From: an uncultured Eubacteriales bacterium
GTDB taxonomy: Bacteria > Bacillota > Clostridia > Oscillospirales > Acutalibacteraceae
Direction of reading: 5' to 3'
DNA: 64,000 bases
Assembly (NCBI GenBank): GCA_934486895.1
Contig: CAKSQZ010000002.1
Location: 1 to 64,000 of the forward strand
The translations under genes were made by a program, and so were the position numbers. Of this stretch, positions 26,391 to 34,842 are shown in pieces (the first letter of the stretch is position 1; every line of letters begins with the position of its first letter). Below the pieces are notes generated by a model that was not told where the DNA came from, made no database searches, and saw nothing but the letters and a program-made list of their open reading frames with translations.

Positions 26391-27233
26391 ATGATCATCA
26401 ATCTTAAAAAGCTGCTTATAATAGCTGTTGCGGGAGTACTTTGCCTTTCCGCAGTGTTCTTAGCAAGCGCATTGGAAACAGAGAGCGTCAAGCTGCCGAT
26501 ACTTATGTATCATCACATCTCCGAAAGAAATGGCAGACTAAACAAATATACGATCAGCCCCGATGAGCTTGAAAGCGATCTTGATTACATACAAAAAAGC
26601 GGCTACACCACTGTCGGCATACAGGATCTGATAAACTACACAAACGGCGACGATCTGCCCGATAATCCGATAATGATAACATTCGACGACGGCTATGAAA
26701 GCGTTTATGATTATGCTTATCCCGCTCTCAAAAAGCACAATATGAAAGCTGTTGTGAATATTATCGCAAAATATTCGGAGCTTTATTCCAAATCGGACGA
26801 CCACAACGTGAACTACGCGCATCTGACATTTGAGCAACTGCGTGAAATGACAAACGACAACACATTTGAGATCGGAAATCACACCTACGATCTTCATTCT
26901 TCGGGTGAACGAAAAGGAATACAGAAAAAGAAAAACGAATCCGATGTAAAATATGCCGAAATTATAAGTGCAGATATTAAAAAGGCACAGATAATGATAG
27001 CCGACAATGTCTATAAAATGCCCGCTGTCTTTGCATATCCTTTCGGAACGATATCAAAGCAGGCACTTCCTGTTCTTAAAAGGATCGGTTTCTCAGCGGT
27101 TTTCTGCTGCTGGGAGAAAGAAAACACGCTCACAGGCGACAAAGAGGAGCTTTATCACCTAAACCGATTCAACCGACCGCACGGAAAAAGTGCGGAAAAA
27201 ATACTGTCCTCCGCTCAGAGTGCGCGCAAATAA
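26391..27233 (+). CDS. Exported polysaccharide deacetylase (CE4)
   Basis: 280-residue NodB-fold deacetylase, probably acting on peptidoglycan or another amino-sugar polymer. A signal/anchor helix (about 5-25) is followed by LPILMYHHIS, the metal and catalytic motif ITFDDGYES (about 95-105), and the zinc His pair context in EIGNHTYDLHSS. The start at ATG 26391 is fixed by GGAAGGAG nine bases upstream. It is divergent from the FemX-like gene, with start codons about 80 bp apart. The 3' end overlaps the convergent isomerase-like gene by 19 bases. Confidence 0.9.
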   Translation: MIINLKKLLIIAVAGVLCLSAVFLASALETESVKLPILMYHHISERNGRLNKYTISPDELESDLDYIQKSGYTTVGIQDLINYTNGDDLPDNPIMITFDDGYESVYDYAYPALKKHNMKAVVNIIAKYSELYSKSDDHNVNYAHLTFEQLREMTNDNTFEIGNHTYDLHSSGERKGIQKKKNESDVKYAEIISADIKKAQIMIADNVYKMPAVFAYPFGTISKQALPVLKRIGFSAVFCCWEKENTLTGDKEELYHLNRFNRPHGKSAEKILSSAQSARK

Positions 27234-27946
27234 TCTGCGCTTTTGCGGATCTCTTTTTCGGTTACATCTTCGGGAGCAAATTCGGCGATATATCCCTCAA
27301 CACCGAATCTGTCAGCCAAAGCCTTGACAGACGGAAGATCGATCTTGCCCGCTATATCAAGTCCGCAAAACCGATTATCATCATTGAGCTGGCGAACATG
27401 GATAAGCGGCACTCTTCCCGAATAGCGCCTGAGCATTTCATAGGGATCTGCTCCGGCGTGCTTTATCCAGCCGACATCAAATTCTATTTCAAGCAGATCG
27501 CTTGCATTTTGCATTATTATATCGAAAAAATATTCATTATCATCCGTTTTTTTAAACTCGTCGGCATGATTATGATAACAAAAACGAAGTCCGTTCATAG
27601 CGGCCTTTTCGGCATACTCGCCGAGCCGTTCTCCGAGTTTTGCCGCATCGTCCGCAGTGTTTAGCTGAGCATACGGAAAGACAGCAAACTGAAGTCCGAG
27701 TTCATTGATATATTCAAAATATTCATCCATACGATCGTCGAAATCATTGACACCGATGTGCATAGAATATATATCAAGTCCGAGAGACGCCGCTACTTCG
27801 CGAAGCTCCTTTGCCGAAATTTCGGAGATTCCGCAAAGCTCAACGCCTGTATATCCGAGCTCTTTTGCTTTTTCGAGCCTTTTTATAATGCCGACATCCT
27901 TACATATCTCATTAAGCGAATAGTTCTGCAAACCGAATTTATTCAT
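27215..27946 (-). CDS. Sugar phosphate isomerase/epimerase-like TIM barrel
   Basis: 243-residue member of the xylose isomerase-like AP endonuclease 2 superfamily. Landmarks are GLQNYSLNE at the start, GYTGVELCG, YSMHIGVNDF, RFCYHNHADEF (metal-site His/Glu context, about 130) and LEIEFDVGWIKHAG. Such proteins isomerise or epimerise sugars or inositols. The substrate cannot be assigned here and there is no neighbouring sugar operon. It converges on the deacetylase gene with a short 3' overlap. The ATG follows AAGGTGG. Confidence 0.82.
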   Translation of the reverse strand: MNKFGLQNYSLNEICKDVGIIKRLEKAKELGYTGVELCGISEISAKELREVAASLGLDIYSMHIGVNDFDDRMDEYFEYINELGLQFAVFPYAQLNTADDAAKLGERLGEYAEKAAMNGLRFCYHNHADEFKKTDDNEYFFDIIMQNASDLLEIEFDVGWIKHAGADPYEMLRRYSGRVPLIHVRQLNDDNRFCGLDIAGKIDLPSVKALADRFGVEGYIAEFAPEDVTEKEIRKSADYLRAL

Positions 27947-27978
27947 TCAAACCACCTTAAATTATGAAAATATTCATG

Positions 27979-28007
27979 TTTACTATTTGCCGCATTTGTG
28001 ATACAAT
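27979..28007 (+). promoter_or_regulatory. Probable promoter of pcrA
   Basis: TTTACT (27979-27984), 17-bp spacer, TACAAT (28002-28007). Confidence 0.6.
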
Positions 28008-28023
28008 AGTCAATATGCGGCAC

Positions 28024-28112
28024 GACTTTGATTACATAGGAGCGTTAGCTCCTCAGATTTTCAGTTATCGAAAGTCAGGATGAAAACCGCAATAAGGCGG
28101 TACACATCTGCA
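28024..28112 (+). promoter_or_regulatory. Structured leader before pcrA
   Basis: The roughly 170-nt leader has a hairpin AGGAGC-GTTA-GCTCCT nested inside a possible GACTTT/AAAGTC closing stem, followed by CCGC-AATAAG-GCGG. I do not recognise it as a known riboswitch class. It has no open reading frame with a ribosome-binding site. Confidence 0.45.
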
Positions 28113-28182
28113 TTATGATTATACCAGTTGCCGCTGATGATTTCAAGTGAATTTTTAGTTTTTCCGCCGGAGATGTATAGAA

Positions 28183-30534
28183 ATGAATGATGTTATAAAG
28201 AAAGTTATTAAAAAAGAATATGGGCGCATGAACGAACGTCAATTTGAGGCTGTTACGACAGTTAACGGTCCTGTTTTAGTGCTCGCCGGAGCAGGCAGCG
28301 GCAAAACGACCGTTTTGGTGAACAGGATCGCGAATATCATCAAATACGGCAACGCTTACAATGAGAACACTGCGCTGACACAAAACGAGGAACAGAAGGC
28401 AAATGAGTTTTTAAACGGCACGCTCGACTCCATGCCCGAACTTGAAAGTGTTAAAAAGCTTACTCCTGCGCCATGGCATATTCTCGCGATAACATTCACC
28501 AATAAAGCTGCAAACGAGCTTAAAGAGCGCATTTGTGCAAAACTCGGCTCTGTCGGAGGGCAGATCTGGGCAGCCACATTCCACTCGACCTGCGCTAAAA
28601 TTCTTCGTTTTGACGGCTCTGCGCTCGGATATTCCTCGCATTTTACTATCTATGATGTCGATGATCAGAAGCGTGTTATAAAGGACTGCATGAAACGTCT
28701 TGAGATCGACAGCGATCTCCTGCCTGTAAAATCAGTTATCAACGAGATCTCGCGTGCGAAAGATTCGCTTATCGACTGCGATGAATTTCTTGACGACGCA
28801 GGGAGCGATGTGAGACTGGTTCAGATAGGCAAGATATACCGCGAATACACAAATGCCTTGCAGACAAGCGACGCTATGGATTTTGATGATCTCATTTTCA
28901 ACACTGTCCGCTTATTTGAAAATCATCCCGATCTGCTTGAAAAATATCAAAACAAGTTCAAATACATAATGGTGGACGAATATCAGGACACAAGCCACGC
29001 TCAGTATATGATGATCCGTCTGCTTGCCGATAAATACCGTAATATTTGCGTTGTCGGAGATGACGATCAGTCGATCTACAGCTTTAGAGGAGCGACCATT
29101 GAGAACATATTGAATTTTGAAAATGAATATAAAAACGCAAAGGTCATAAGACTTGAGCAAAATTACCGATCGACCGGCAATATTTTAAATGCGGCAAACG
29201 CGGTCATCAGCAACAACCGCGGCAGAAAAGGAAAAACTCTTTGGACTTCTAACGGCGACGGAGATAAGATAACGGTTTACACCGCTCAAAACGAGCAGGA
29301 AGAAGCAAGATTTATAGCCGACTCGGTTCTTGATTTTACCCGCGACGGCGCCGCGCTTTCCGATAACGCTGTTCTCTACCGAATGAACGCGCAGTCGAAC
29401 GCAGTGGAAAATGTTTTTTTGCGGCTCGGTGTTAAATACAAGATCATAGGCGGACTTCGGTTCTATGAACGCAAAGAGATAAAAGATGTTATGTCGTATC
29501 TTGCGTTTGTGAATAATCCATCCGATGAACTCAGACTGAAAAGAATTATCAATGAACCTAAAAGAGGTATCGGCACTGCCACTATCGAAAAAGCGTTACA
29601 GATTGCTTATGCATCGGGGCAGACTCTTTTTGAGGTAATTTCCCGTGCGGATGAGTTTGCAGCGCTTTCCCGCAGTTCAAAAAACCTGATCGAGTTTTCA
29701 AGGATGATACAAAACATTATCGATCAGGCGGACAGCGTGAGCGTTCATGAGATACTTGAACTGATACTTGATAAATCGGGATATATGGCAATGCTCCGCT
29801 CTCAGGGTATTGAGGCTCAGGATCGGATCGAAAATGTAAACGAGCTCGCATCAAACATTGTCCGCTACGAACAGGAAAATGAAGAAGCAACGCTCGGAGA
29901 CTTTCTTGAGCAAGTCGCACTTATAACCGATATTGACGGGCTTGACAACGACAACGACCGTGTTGTTATGATGACTCTGCACTCGGCAAAAGGACTTGAA
30001 TTCAACAATGTTTTTCTTATCGGAATGGAGGACGGCATCTTCCCGGGCACACAGAGTATTTTTGCCGGAGAAAGCGCAATCGAAGAGGAACGCAGACTTG
30101 CTTATGTAGGCATAACGAGAGCGAAAAAGCGATTGTTTATCACAAATACCGAAAGTCGGGTTATGTTCGGCAAGACGACCCAAAATATGCCCTCACGCTT
30201 TTTAGGCGAATTGCCGGACGAATATACAGATGTTAAAAAGCAGCAAAGCTCATTCGGCAGTTCATCATTTGGTAAATCCGGTTTTTCGTCAGCGTCGGGC
30301 AGGAACTCATTCAACTCGAAATTTGCAGCATTTTCATCTGGCAGCGCACCGAAAAAGCCTGCGGCTCAAAGCACCGAATACATTGCCGGAGGTCGCGTGC
30401 ATCACAAGGTTTTCGGCGACGGCACTGTTTTGAATGTCAGAAAAATGGGCAACGACAGCTTGCTTGAAATCGCATTTGACAGTTGCGGAACAAAAAAGAT
30501 CATGGCGAACTTTTCGGGAGTTGCAAAGATATAA
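28183..30534 (+). CDS. pcrA: ATP-dependent DNA helicase PcrA/UvrD
   Basis: Superfamily 1A 3'-5' helicase for repair and replication, 783 residues. Motifs in order: QFEAVTT (Q motif), LAGAGSGKTTVLVNRIA (I), ILAITFTNKAANE (Ia), MVDEYQDTSHAQY (II), VGDDDQSIYSFRGA (III), LEQNYRST (IV), MTLHSAKGLEF (V) and RRLAYVGITRAKK (VI). A Ser/Phe/Gly-rich linker (about 690-735) leads to the C-terminal PcrA domain VHHKVFGDGTVLNV, which binds RNA polymerase in Bacillus. GGAG lies ten bases before the ATG. A 20-residue insertion after motif I (around NENTALTQNEEQK) extends domain 1A, as in some Clostridia. Confidence 0.95.
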   Translation: MNDVIKKVIKKEYGRMNERQFEAVTTVNGPVLVLAGAGSGKTTVLVNRIANIIKYGNAYNENTALTQNEEQKANEFLNGTLDSMPELESVKKLTPAPWHILAITFTNKAANELKERICAKLGSVGGQIWAATFHSTCAKILRFDGSALGYSSHFTIYDVDDQKRVIKDCMKRLEIDSDLLPVKSVINEISRAKDSLIDCDEFLDDAGSDVRLVQIGKIYREYTNALQTSDAMDFDDLIFNTVRLFENHPDLLEKYQNKFKYIMVDEYQDTSHAQYMMIRLLADKYRNICVVGDDDQSIYSFRGATIENILNFENEYKNAKVIRLEQNYRSTGNILNAANAVISNNRGRKGKTLWTSNGDGDKITVYTAQNEQEEARFIADSVLDFTRDGAALSDNAVLYRMNAQSNAVENVFLRLGVKYKIIGGLRFYERKEIKDVMSYLAFVNNPSDELRLKRIINEPKRGIGTATIEKALQIAYASGQTLFEVISRADEFAALSRSSKNLIEFSRMIQNIIDQADSVSVHEILELILDKSGYMAMLRSQGIEAQDRIENVNELASNIVRYEQENEEATLGDFLEQVALITDIDGLDNDNDRVVMMTLHSAKGLEFNNVFLIGMEDGIFPGTQSIFAGESAIEEERRLAYVGITRAKKRLFITNTESRVMFGKTTQNMPSRFLGELPDEYTDVKKQQSSFGSSSFGKSGFSSASGRNSFNSKFAAFSSGSAPKKPAAQSTEYIAGGRVHHKVFGDGTVLNVRKMGNDSLLEIAFDSCGTKKIMANFSGVAKI

Positions 30535-30559
30535 TATCGTTGAATTGAGGGGCAATAAC

Positions 30560-31621
30560 ATGATACTGAAAAACGCAAATGTTTTCGGCAGGATGATCGA
30601 CATTCCGATTGAAAACGGAAAAATCTCAGGCAGTGCCGACGGCAAAGCGATTGACCTTCATTCAATGACAGTGATACCCGGACTGGTCGATGTACACATT
30701 CACGGGCTTTGCGGAATAGACACGATGGACGCTGACTTTGACCGCCTTTCGACAGAACTTGCAAAGCGCGGTACAACATCGTTCTTGCCGACCGCTATGA
30801 CGATGGACGACGACTCTTTGATGAAAGTATCAAACGCTGATACAAAAACAAGCGGTGCACAGGTGCTCGGACTTCATTTTGAAGGTCCTTATATCTCAGA
30901 AAACAGAAAAGGCGCGCAGGACAATCTGAATATAAAAGAGCCGGATCTCCGCCATTTTAACAAATTCAAAAATGTGAAAATGATGACGATTGCACCCGAA
31001 AAAGCGAACAGTATGGAATTTATCCGCGAAATTTCGGATAAATGCGTTGTTTCGCTCGGACACACTGACTGCGACAAGCAAACCGCTTTAAACGCATTCG
31101 ACAACGGTGCGAAGTGTCTTACCCATATGTACAATGCCATGCCGCCGTTTTCACATCGCGCCCCGGGTCCTATCGGTGCGGCAATTGAGAAGAACGCGTA
31201 TGCTCAGCTTATATGCGACGGACTTCATGTTGACAGATCTGTTGTGATCTCGGCGTATCGCACCTTCGGCACCGAAAGGCTGGTGCTTATAAGCGACAGT
31301 ATCCGACCCGCTTACTGCGATGACGGAGAATACAACTGCGGCGGACTCAATGTCACGATGAAGGACAATGTCGCAAGACTCGGCGACGGCACGCTTGCAG
31401 GCAGCAGCACCTGTCTTTTTGACTGCGTTAAAAAAGCTGTCAGCTTCGGAGTGCTGTTTTATGACGCTGTTAAATGTGCTTCACAAACTCCCGCGGATCT
31501 TATCGGGGTGAAAAAAGGCCGCATTGAGGTCGGGTATGACGCCGATCTGTTGGTGCTTGACAATGAAATGAACATTAAAGCTGTTATTATCGGCGGAAAA
31601 TTTTTTGAGAATAATTTATAG
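30560..31621 (+). CDS. nagA: N-acetylglucosamine-6-phosphate deacetylase
   Basis: Removes acetate from GlcNAc-6-P in amino-sugar or cell-wall recycling. 353 residues from ATG 30560, placed by GAGGGG eight bases upstream. Amidohydrolase motifs are VDVHIHG, LGLHFEGPYIS with the metal Glu, SLGHTDCD, THMYNAM and ICDGLHVD. The catalytic Asp is in LISDSIRP, where many NagA proteins have TDA. GTLAGSS is near the C-terminus. It lies 25 nt after pcrA and may be co-transcribed. No nagB or GlcNAc transporter is adjacent. Confidence 0.93.
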   Translation: MILKNANVFGRMIDIPIENGKISGSADGKAIDLHSMTVIPGLVDVHIHGLCGIDTMDADFDRLSTELAKRGTTSFLPTAMTMDDDSLMKVSNADTKTSGAQVLGLHFEGPYISENRKGAQDNLNIKEPDLRHFNKFKNVKMMTIAPEKANSMEFIREISDKCVVSLGHTDCDKQTALNAFDNGAKCLTHMYNAMPPFSHRAPGPIGAAIEKNAYAQLICDGLHVDRSVVISAYRTFGTERLVLISDSIRPAYCDDGEYNCGGLNVTMKDNVARLGDGTLAGSSTCLFDCVKKAVSFGVLFYDAVKCASQTPADLIGVKKGRIEVGYDADLLVLDNEMNIKAVIIGGKFFENNL

Positions 31622-31623
31622 CA

Positions 31624-31656
31624 AAAACGCCGCACTCTTTCTGTGCAGCGTTTTAA
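31624..31656 (+). terminator. Terminator of nagA
   Basis: AAAACGC/GCGTTTT and GCAC/GTGC stems around TCTTTCT, with a TTTT end, immediately after the nagA stop. Confidence 0.8.
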
Positions 31657-31712
31657 ATTCACACATGAGATATTACATTCGGCAACTATAGACATAATAT
31701 TTTCATTTTCAA

Positions 31713-31741
31713 TTGATTTTTACTCGCTGTTGTGTTATACT
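31713..31741 (+). promoter_or_regulatory. Promoter of the two-component pair
   Basis: TTGATT (31713-31718), 17-bp spacer, TATACT (31736-31741), 30 bp before the kinase start. Confidence 0.65.
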
Positions 31742-31770
31742 TTGTCAAACAGAGACAAGGAGGGAGCTCA

Positions 31771-33066
31771 GTGTCTACAATCAATGTCAGTCTTGAAGCC
31801 TTTGGAATAGTTATGAGTGTGATTCTGCTTATAATTTGTATTCTTACTAAAATTCCAAACAAGGTTCGCAAGACGGTTTTCTTCTCGATGGCAGCTCTAA
31901 ATACCGCAGGGCTTATATGCGATCTTCTTACATGGGTAATGATGGATAGCACCAAATATTCAAAAGCGGCGAACTTTATCAATCTTTTAGTTTATATAAT
32001 CGGCTATACACTGACCGTTCTTTTTAATGTCTATATTCTTTCATTTCTCAATTACAGCAAAAAGACTAAAACAATAATCTTAAATTCGGTTATCTTCCTT
32101 TGCATTTGCGTCTCCGTGCTCGCAGTGTTTTCCATGTTCGGAGATATATTCTTCGTTTTGGAAAACGGCTATTATTTCCGAGGAACTTATTATTGGTTAT
32201 CCCAGGCAATTCCGGCAGCGATACTTGTGTTTGATGCGTTTTTAATTTTTTTAAACAGTAAAAAAATCGGTGTTATCAACACACTTTCACTTACGTCATA
32301 CATTGCGCTTCCGTTTTCATCGATGATACTTCAGATATTTACTGAGAATATTTCATTTGTATTTCTTGCGACAACAGTTTCGCTGTTTCTTGTGTTTATC
32401 GAGCTGTATATAAGGCAGATGCACAGACTCAAGGAGCATACGGCTCGAATGAAATACACGAGTATGTACATCTCTCTTTCCCAGATCCAGCCGCATTTTG
32501 TGTGCAATGCGCTTTGTGGTATCCAGGATCTTGCCGCCGAAAAAGCACCCGAGGCAGCAGAGGCGGCAAACGATCTTTCAAAATTCATCAGAGGAAATAT
32601 CGAGGCGATGTATGACAAGGAGCCCATTCCCTTTGAATATGCTCTTCAACATGTGAAATATTATTTATCGCTTGAGAAAAAGCGATTTGAAGAACGGGTA
32701 AATGTTAAATACGATCTTAAGGCTACCGACTTTAAAATTCCTGCACTGACTATGCAGCCTATGGTCGAAAATGCGATACGCCACGGTATCTGCAAGCGTA
32801 AGGAGGGCGGAACAGTCACCATTGCAACGAGAGAGGCGACAGACGCATATATCATTGAGATAATCGATGACGGTGTGGGCTTTGATACATCAAAGCCTGC
32901 TTCCGACGATCGGCCGCATATCGGAGTATCGATAGTGAGAAGAAGAGTGGAGGAAATGAGCGGCGGAAGCGTCAGCGTAGAAAGTGAGATCGGAAAAGGC
33001 ACTAAAGTCACAATTTTCATACCAAAGGAGGCGGAGCATAATGAAAATAATAGCGGTAGACGATGA
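31771..33066 (+). CDS. LytS/YesM-type sensor histidine kinase
   Basis: 431-residue membrane kinase. About seven hydrophobic helices span residues 8-225 with almost no extracellular domain, suggesting sensing within or at the membrane. A HisKA_7TM/LytS-type His box follows (SQIQPHFVCNALCGIQ, His near 250). The HATPase domain has N box QPMVENAIRHGI, then DDGVGFD and the G box GKGTKVTIFIP. I choose GTG 31771, which follows AAGGAGGGAG. The stop overlaps the regulator start by 26 bases, so the two are coupled. The surface-protein locus downstream is a candidate target, by position only. Confidence 0.9.
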   Translation: MSTINVSLEAFGIVMSVILLIICILTKIPNKVRKTVFFSMAALNTAGLICDLLTWVMMDSTKYSKAANFINLLVYIIGYTLTVLFNVYILSFLNYSKKTKTIILNSVIFLCICVSVLAVFSMFGDIFFVLENGYYFRGTYYWLSQAIPAAILVFDAFLIFLNSKKIGVINTLSLTSYIALPFSSMILQIFTENISFVFLATTVSLFLVFIELYIRQMHRLKEHTARMKYTSMYISLSQIQPHFVCNALCGIQDLAAEKAPEAAEAANDLSKFIRGNIEAMYDKEPIPFEYALQHVKYYLSLEKKRFEERVNVKYDLKATDFKIPALTMQPMVENAIRHGICKRKEGGTVTIATREATDAYIIEIIDDGVGFDTSKPASDDRPHIGVSIVRRRVEEMSGGSVSVESEIGKGTKVTIFIPKEAEHNENNSGRR

Positions 33067-33841
33067 AACAAGGTCGCTGAACACACTGAAGGCTGCGATA
33101 GAAAAAGCCATTCCGAATGTTAACGCACAATACTTCAAATATGCCCCCGATGCTTTATCGGCTGTGGAAAACGGTTTTTTTCCCGACATTGCTTTCTTAG
33201 ATGTCGAGATGCCTGATATGAGCGGCCTGGTAGCCGCAAGACGGCTTAAAAGTATTTCCCCGGAAATAAATATCATCTTTGTGAGCGGATTCCCGCAGTA
33301 TGCAATGGATGCTATTCATTTGAGAGCGAGCGGATATATTTTAAAACCTGCTTGTGCAGAGAATATTAAAGCAGAGATCCAAAACCTGCGAAACCCGATA
33401 AAGGACGATATGACAAAGAAACTGAAAATACGAACTTTTCAGAATTTCGATGTTTTTAAGGACGGAAAGCTTGTTGAATTCAATCGAAGCAAATCAAAGG
33501 AGATACTCGCTTATCTCGTTGACCGCGGAGGAACAAGTGCATCTTATTCAGAAATTGCCGCGATCCTTTGGGAGGACGGCATTTATGACCGCTCCAGACA
33601 AAAGCAGATTCAGGTTTATATTCACGGAATGATAAAAAACTTAGCCGGTGTCGGTGCGGACGATGTAATTATTAAAAACAGGCTCGGAATTGCGATAGAT
33701 ACCGAGAAAGTCGATTGTGATTCATACAGATTTATGCAAGGGGATACATCTGCGATAAATTCTTATCGGGGAGAGTATATGTCGGCGTATTCGTGGGCAG
33801 AATTTGCCAACGCCGCATTCTTGAAAATGTCGAATATATAG
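33041..33841 (+). CDS. Response regulator with winged-helix (SARP/OmpR-like) output
   Basis: 266 residues. The receiver domain (about 1-118) has VDDE, phospho-Asp in IAFLDVEMPDMSG, a Ser in VSGFP and Lys in YILKPA. The output (about 130-230) begins FNRSKSKEILAYLVDRGG, typical of the Trans_reg_C/SARP winged helix, not the LytTR domain usually paired with LytS kinases. The short C-terminal tail could be the start of a BTAD-like segment. AAAGGAGG places the ATG at 33041. A terminator follows, so it is probably transcribed apart from the next locus. Confidence 0.9.
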   Translation: MKIIAVDDETRSLNTLKAAIEKAIPNVNAQYFKYAPDALSAVENGFFPDIAFLDVEMPDMSGLVAARRLKSISPEINIIFVSGFPQYAMDAIHLRASGYILKPACAENIKAEIQNLRNPIKDDMTKKLKIRTFQNFDVFKDGKLVEFNRSKSKEILAYLVDRGGTSASYSEIAAILWEDGIYDRSRQKQIQVYIHGMIKNLAGVGADDVIIKNRLGIAIDTEKVDCDSYRFMQGDTSAINSYRGEYMSAYSWAEFANAAFLKMSNI

Positions 33842-33887
33842 TTTATTTTAGATAATTTTATTTCCATATTTATTCAAAATATTGTTT

Positions 33888-33935
33888 AAACAGCCGAATT
33901 TTATGTTCTTGCATAATTTTCGGCTGTTTTGTTAT
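33888..33935 (+). terminator. Terminator of the two-component operon
   Basis: AAACAGCCGAA (33888-33898) pairs perfectly with TTCGGCTGTTT (33919-33929), then TTGTTAT. Confidence 0.85.
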
Positions 33936-34111
33936 ACTTGTGTTGTCTGTGGCTGATAATATAAAGATATACACAATATGTAATTGTAATTTTAGTACAG
34001 TCTCTGTCGCCTTGCAAAGAGAGTGGGACATCCGGATTTATAGCAGCCGAAAGTCTTTTGAACTGATTCTGCTTTGCTTTTAAATAACACTGTAACGGAG
34101 GGAAATATATA
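33936..34111 (+). promoter_or_regulatory. Leader of the SipW/TasA-like locus
   Basis: A TATAAA near 33960 with TTGTGT about 16 bp upstream is a weak promoter candidate. The leader can fold: TACAGT (33996-34001) pairs with ACTGTA (34089-34094), right before the GGAGGG ribosome-binding site, with a TCTCT/AGAGA stem inside. I could not match it to a known riboswitch, including both cyclic-di-GMP classes. Confidence 0.4.
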
Positions 34112-34729
34112 ATGAAAAGCCGTGTCGCAAAAGGCGTTTTATCTGTTTTTGGAGTGATCCTTTGCGTTGTATTTGCAGTCATGTTGGTGTTTAATGTGAC
34201 GATAATCATCAAAGGCGCCACCGACCCGAATACTCCGCCGACAATTTTCGGCGTTGCGCCGATGGTGGTTCAATCCGGATCTATGAGCGGAAATGCCGAG
34301 GATCATATTGAAGTAGGCGATATGATATTTGTTGCAAAAACCGAAACAGATCAGCTTAAAGTCGGAGATGTTATCAGTTATATGTCAGACGGTTCTGTGA
34401 TAACACACAGGATAATAAAGATTGAAAACGATCAAAACGGTAAGCTGCAATTCATCACAAAGGGCGATGCTAACAATATTCAAGATGAATTACCGGTTCC
34501 TGCCGAGAGCGTTATCGGCAAGTATAAAGCACGGATCGCGGGTATCGGCGATTTTGCAATGTTTTTGCAAAAGCCGCTTGGGATGATAATCTTCATCGGA
34601 GTCCCCGTGTGTGCGTTTATTGTTTATGATATTATTCGCAGGCGGCGCAAGGCTAAATCGGAAAGTGAAAAAACAAAAGAACTTGAAGAGGAAATCGAGC
34701 GGCTTCGCTCTGCCGAGAAACCGGAATAA
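34112..34729 (+). CDS. SipW-type signal peptidase I (S26B)
   Basis: 205-residue membrane peptidase of the ER/archaeal-like S26B branch used for SipW-dependent secreted proteins. N-terminal TM helix (about 8-33), catalytic Ser in SGSMSG (Ser57), candidate partner His in ITHRII (His99, in place of the Lys of classical LepB), and the TKGDANN motif (Asp119). A second TM helix (about 150-175) is followed by a charged cytoplasmic tail with a short Glu/Lys-rich coil (KELEEEIERLRS). It stands immediately before a TasA-like substrate gene. First gene of the locus, with a GGAGGG ribosome-binding site. Confidence 0.92.
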   Translation: MKSRVAKGVLSVFGVILCVVFAVMLVFNVTIIIKGATDPNTPPTIFGVAPMVVQSGSMSGNAEDHIEVGDMIFVAKTETDQLKVGDVISYMSDGSVITHRIIKIENDQNGKLQFITKGDANNIQDELPVPAESVIGKYKARIAGIGDFAMFLQKPLGMIIFIGVPVCAFIVYDIIRRRRKAKSESEKTKELEEEIERLRSAEKPE

Positions 34730-34742
34730 AAATCGGCTTTTT

Positions 34743-34776
34743 CTGCGTTTGTCTAAGCCACATTTGACAAACGCAG
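34743..34776 (+). other. Intergenic hairpin before the major secreted subunit
   Basis: Perfect 11-bp stem (CTGCGTTTGTC with GACAAACGCAG) and 12-nt loop, followed by TATAAT at 34780-34785 and no T run. It may be an RNA-processing or stability element, or mark an internal promoter with a poor -35. Confidence 0.5.
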
Positions 34777-34842
34777 TGATATAATTCATGCGGATGATTT
34801 TTATATTTATCTGCTGAGGCACTAAAAAAGGAGGGTGTATTC

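Noticed and set aside
33936..34111. Cyclic-di-GMP riboswitch before the SipW locus
   Set aside because: The GCAAAG and GGGAC-like strings are suggestive, but the conserved class I core and class II pseudoknot elements are not present in the right order.
34764..34785. Internal sigma-A promoter before the TasA-like gene
   Set aside because: TTGACA and TATAAT are present but only 10 bp apart, and TTGACA is part of the hairpin arm.
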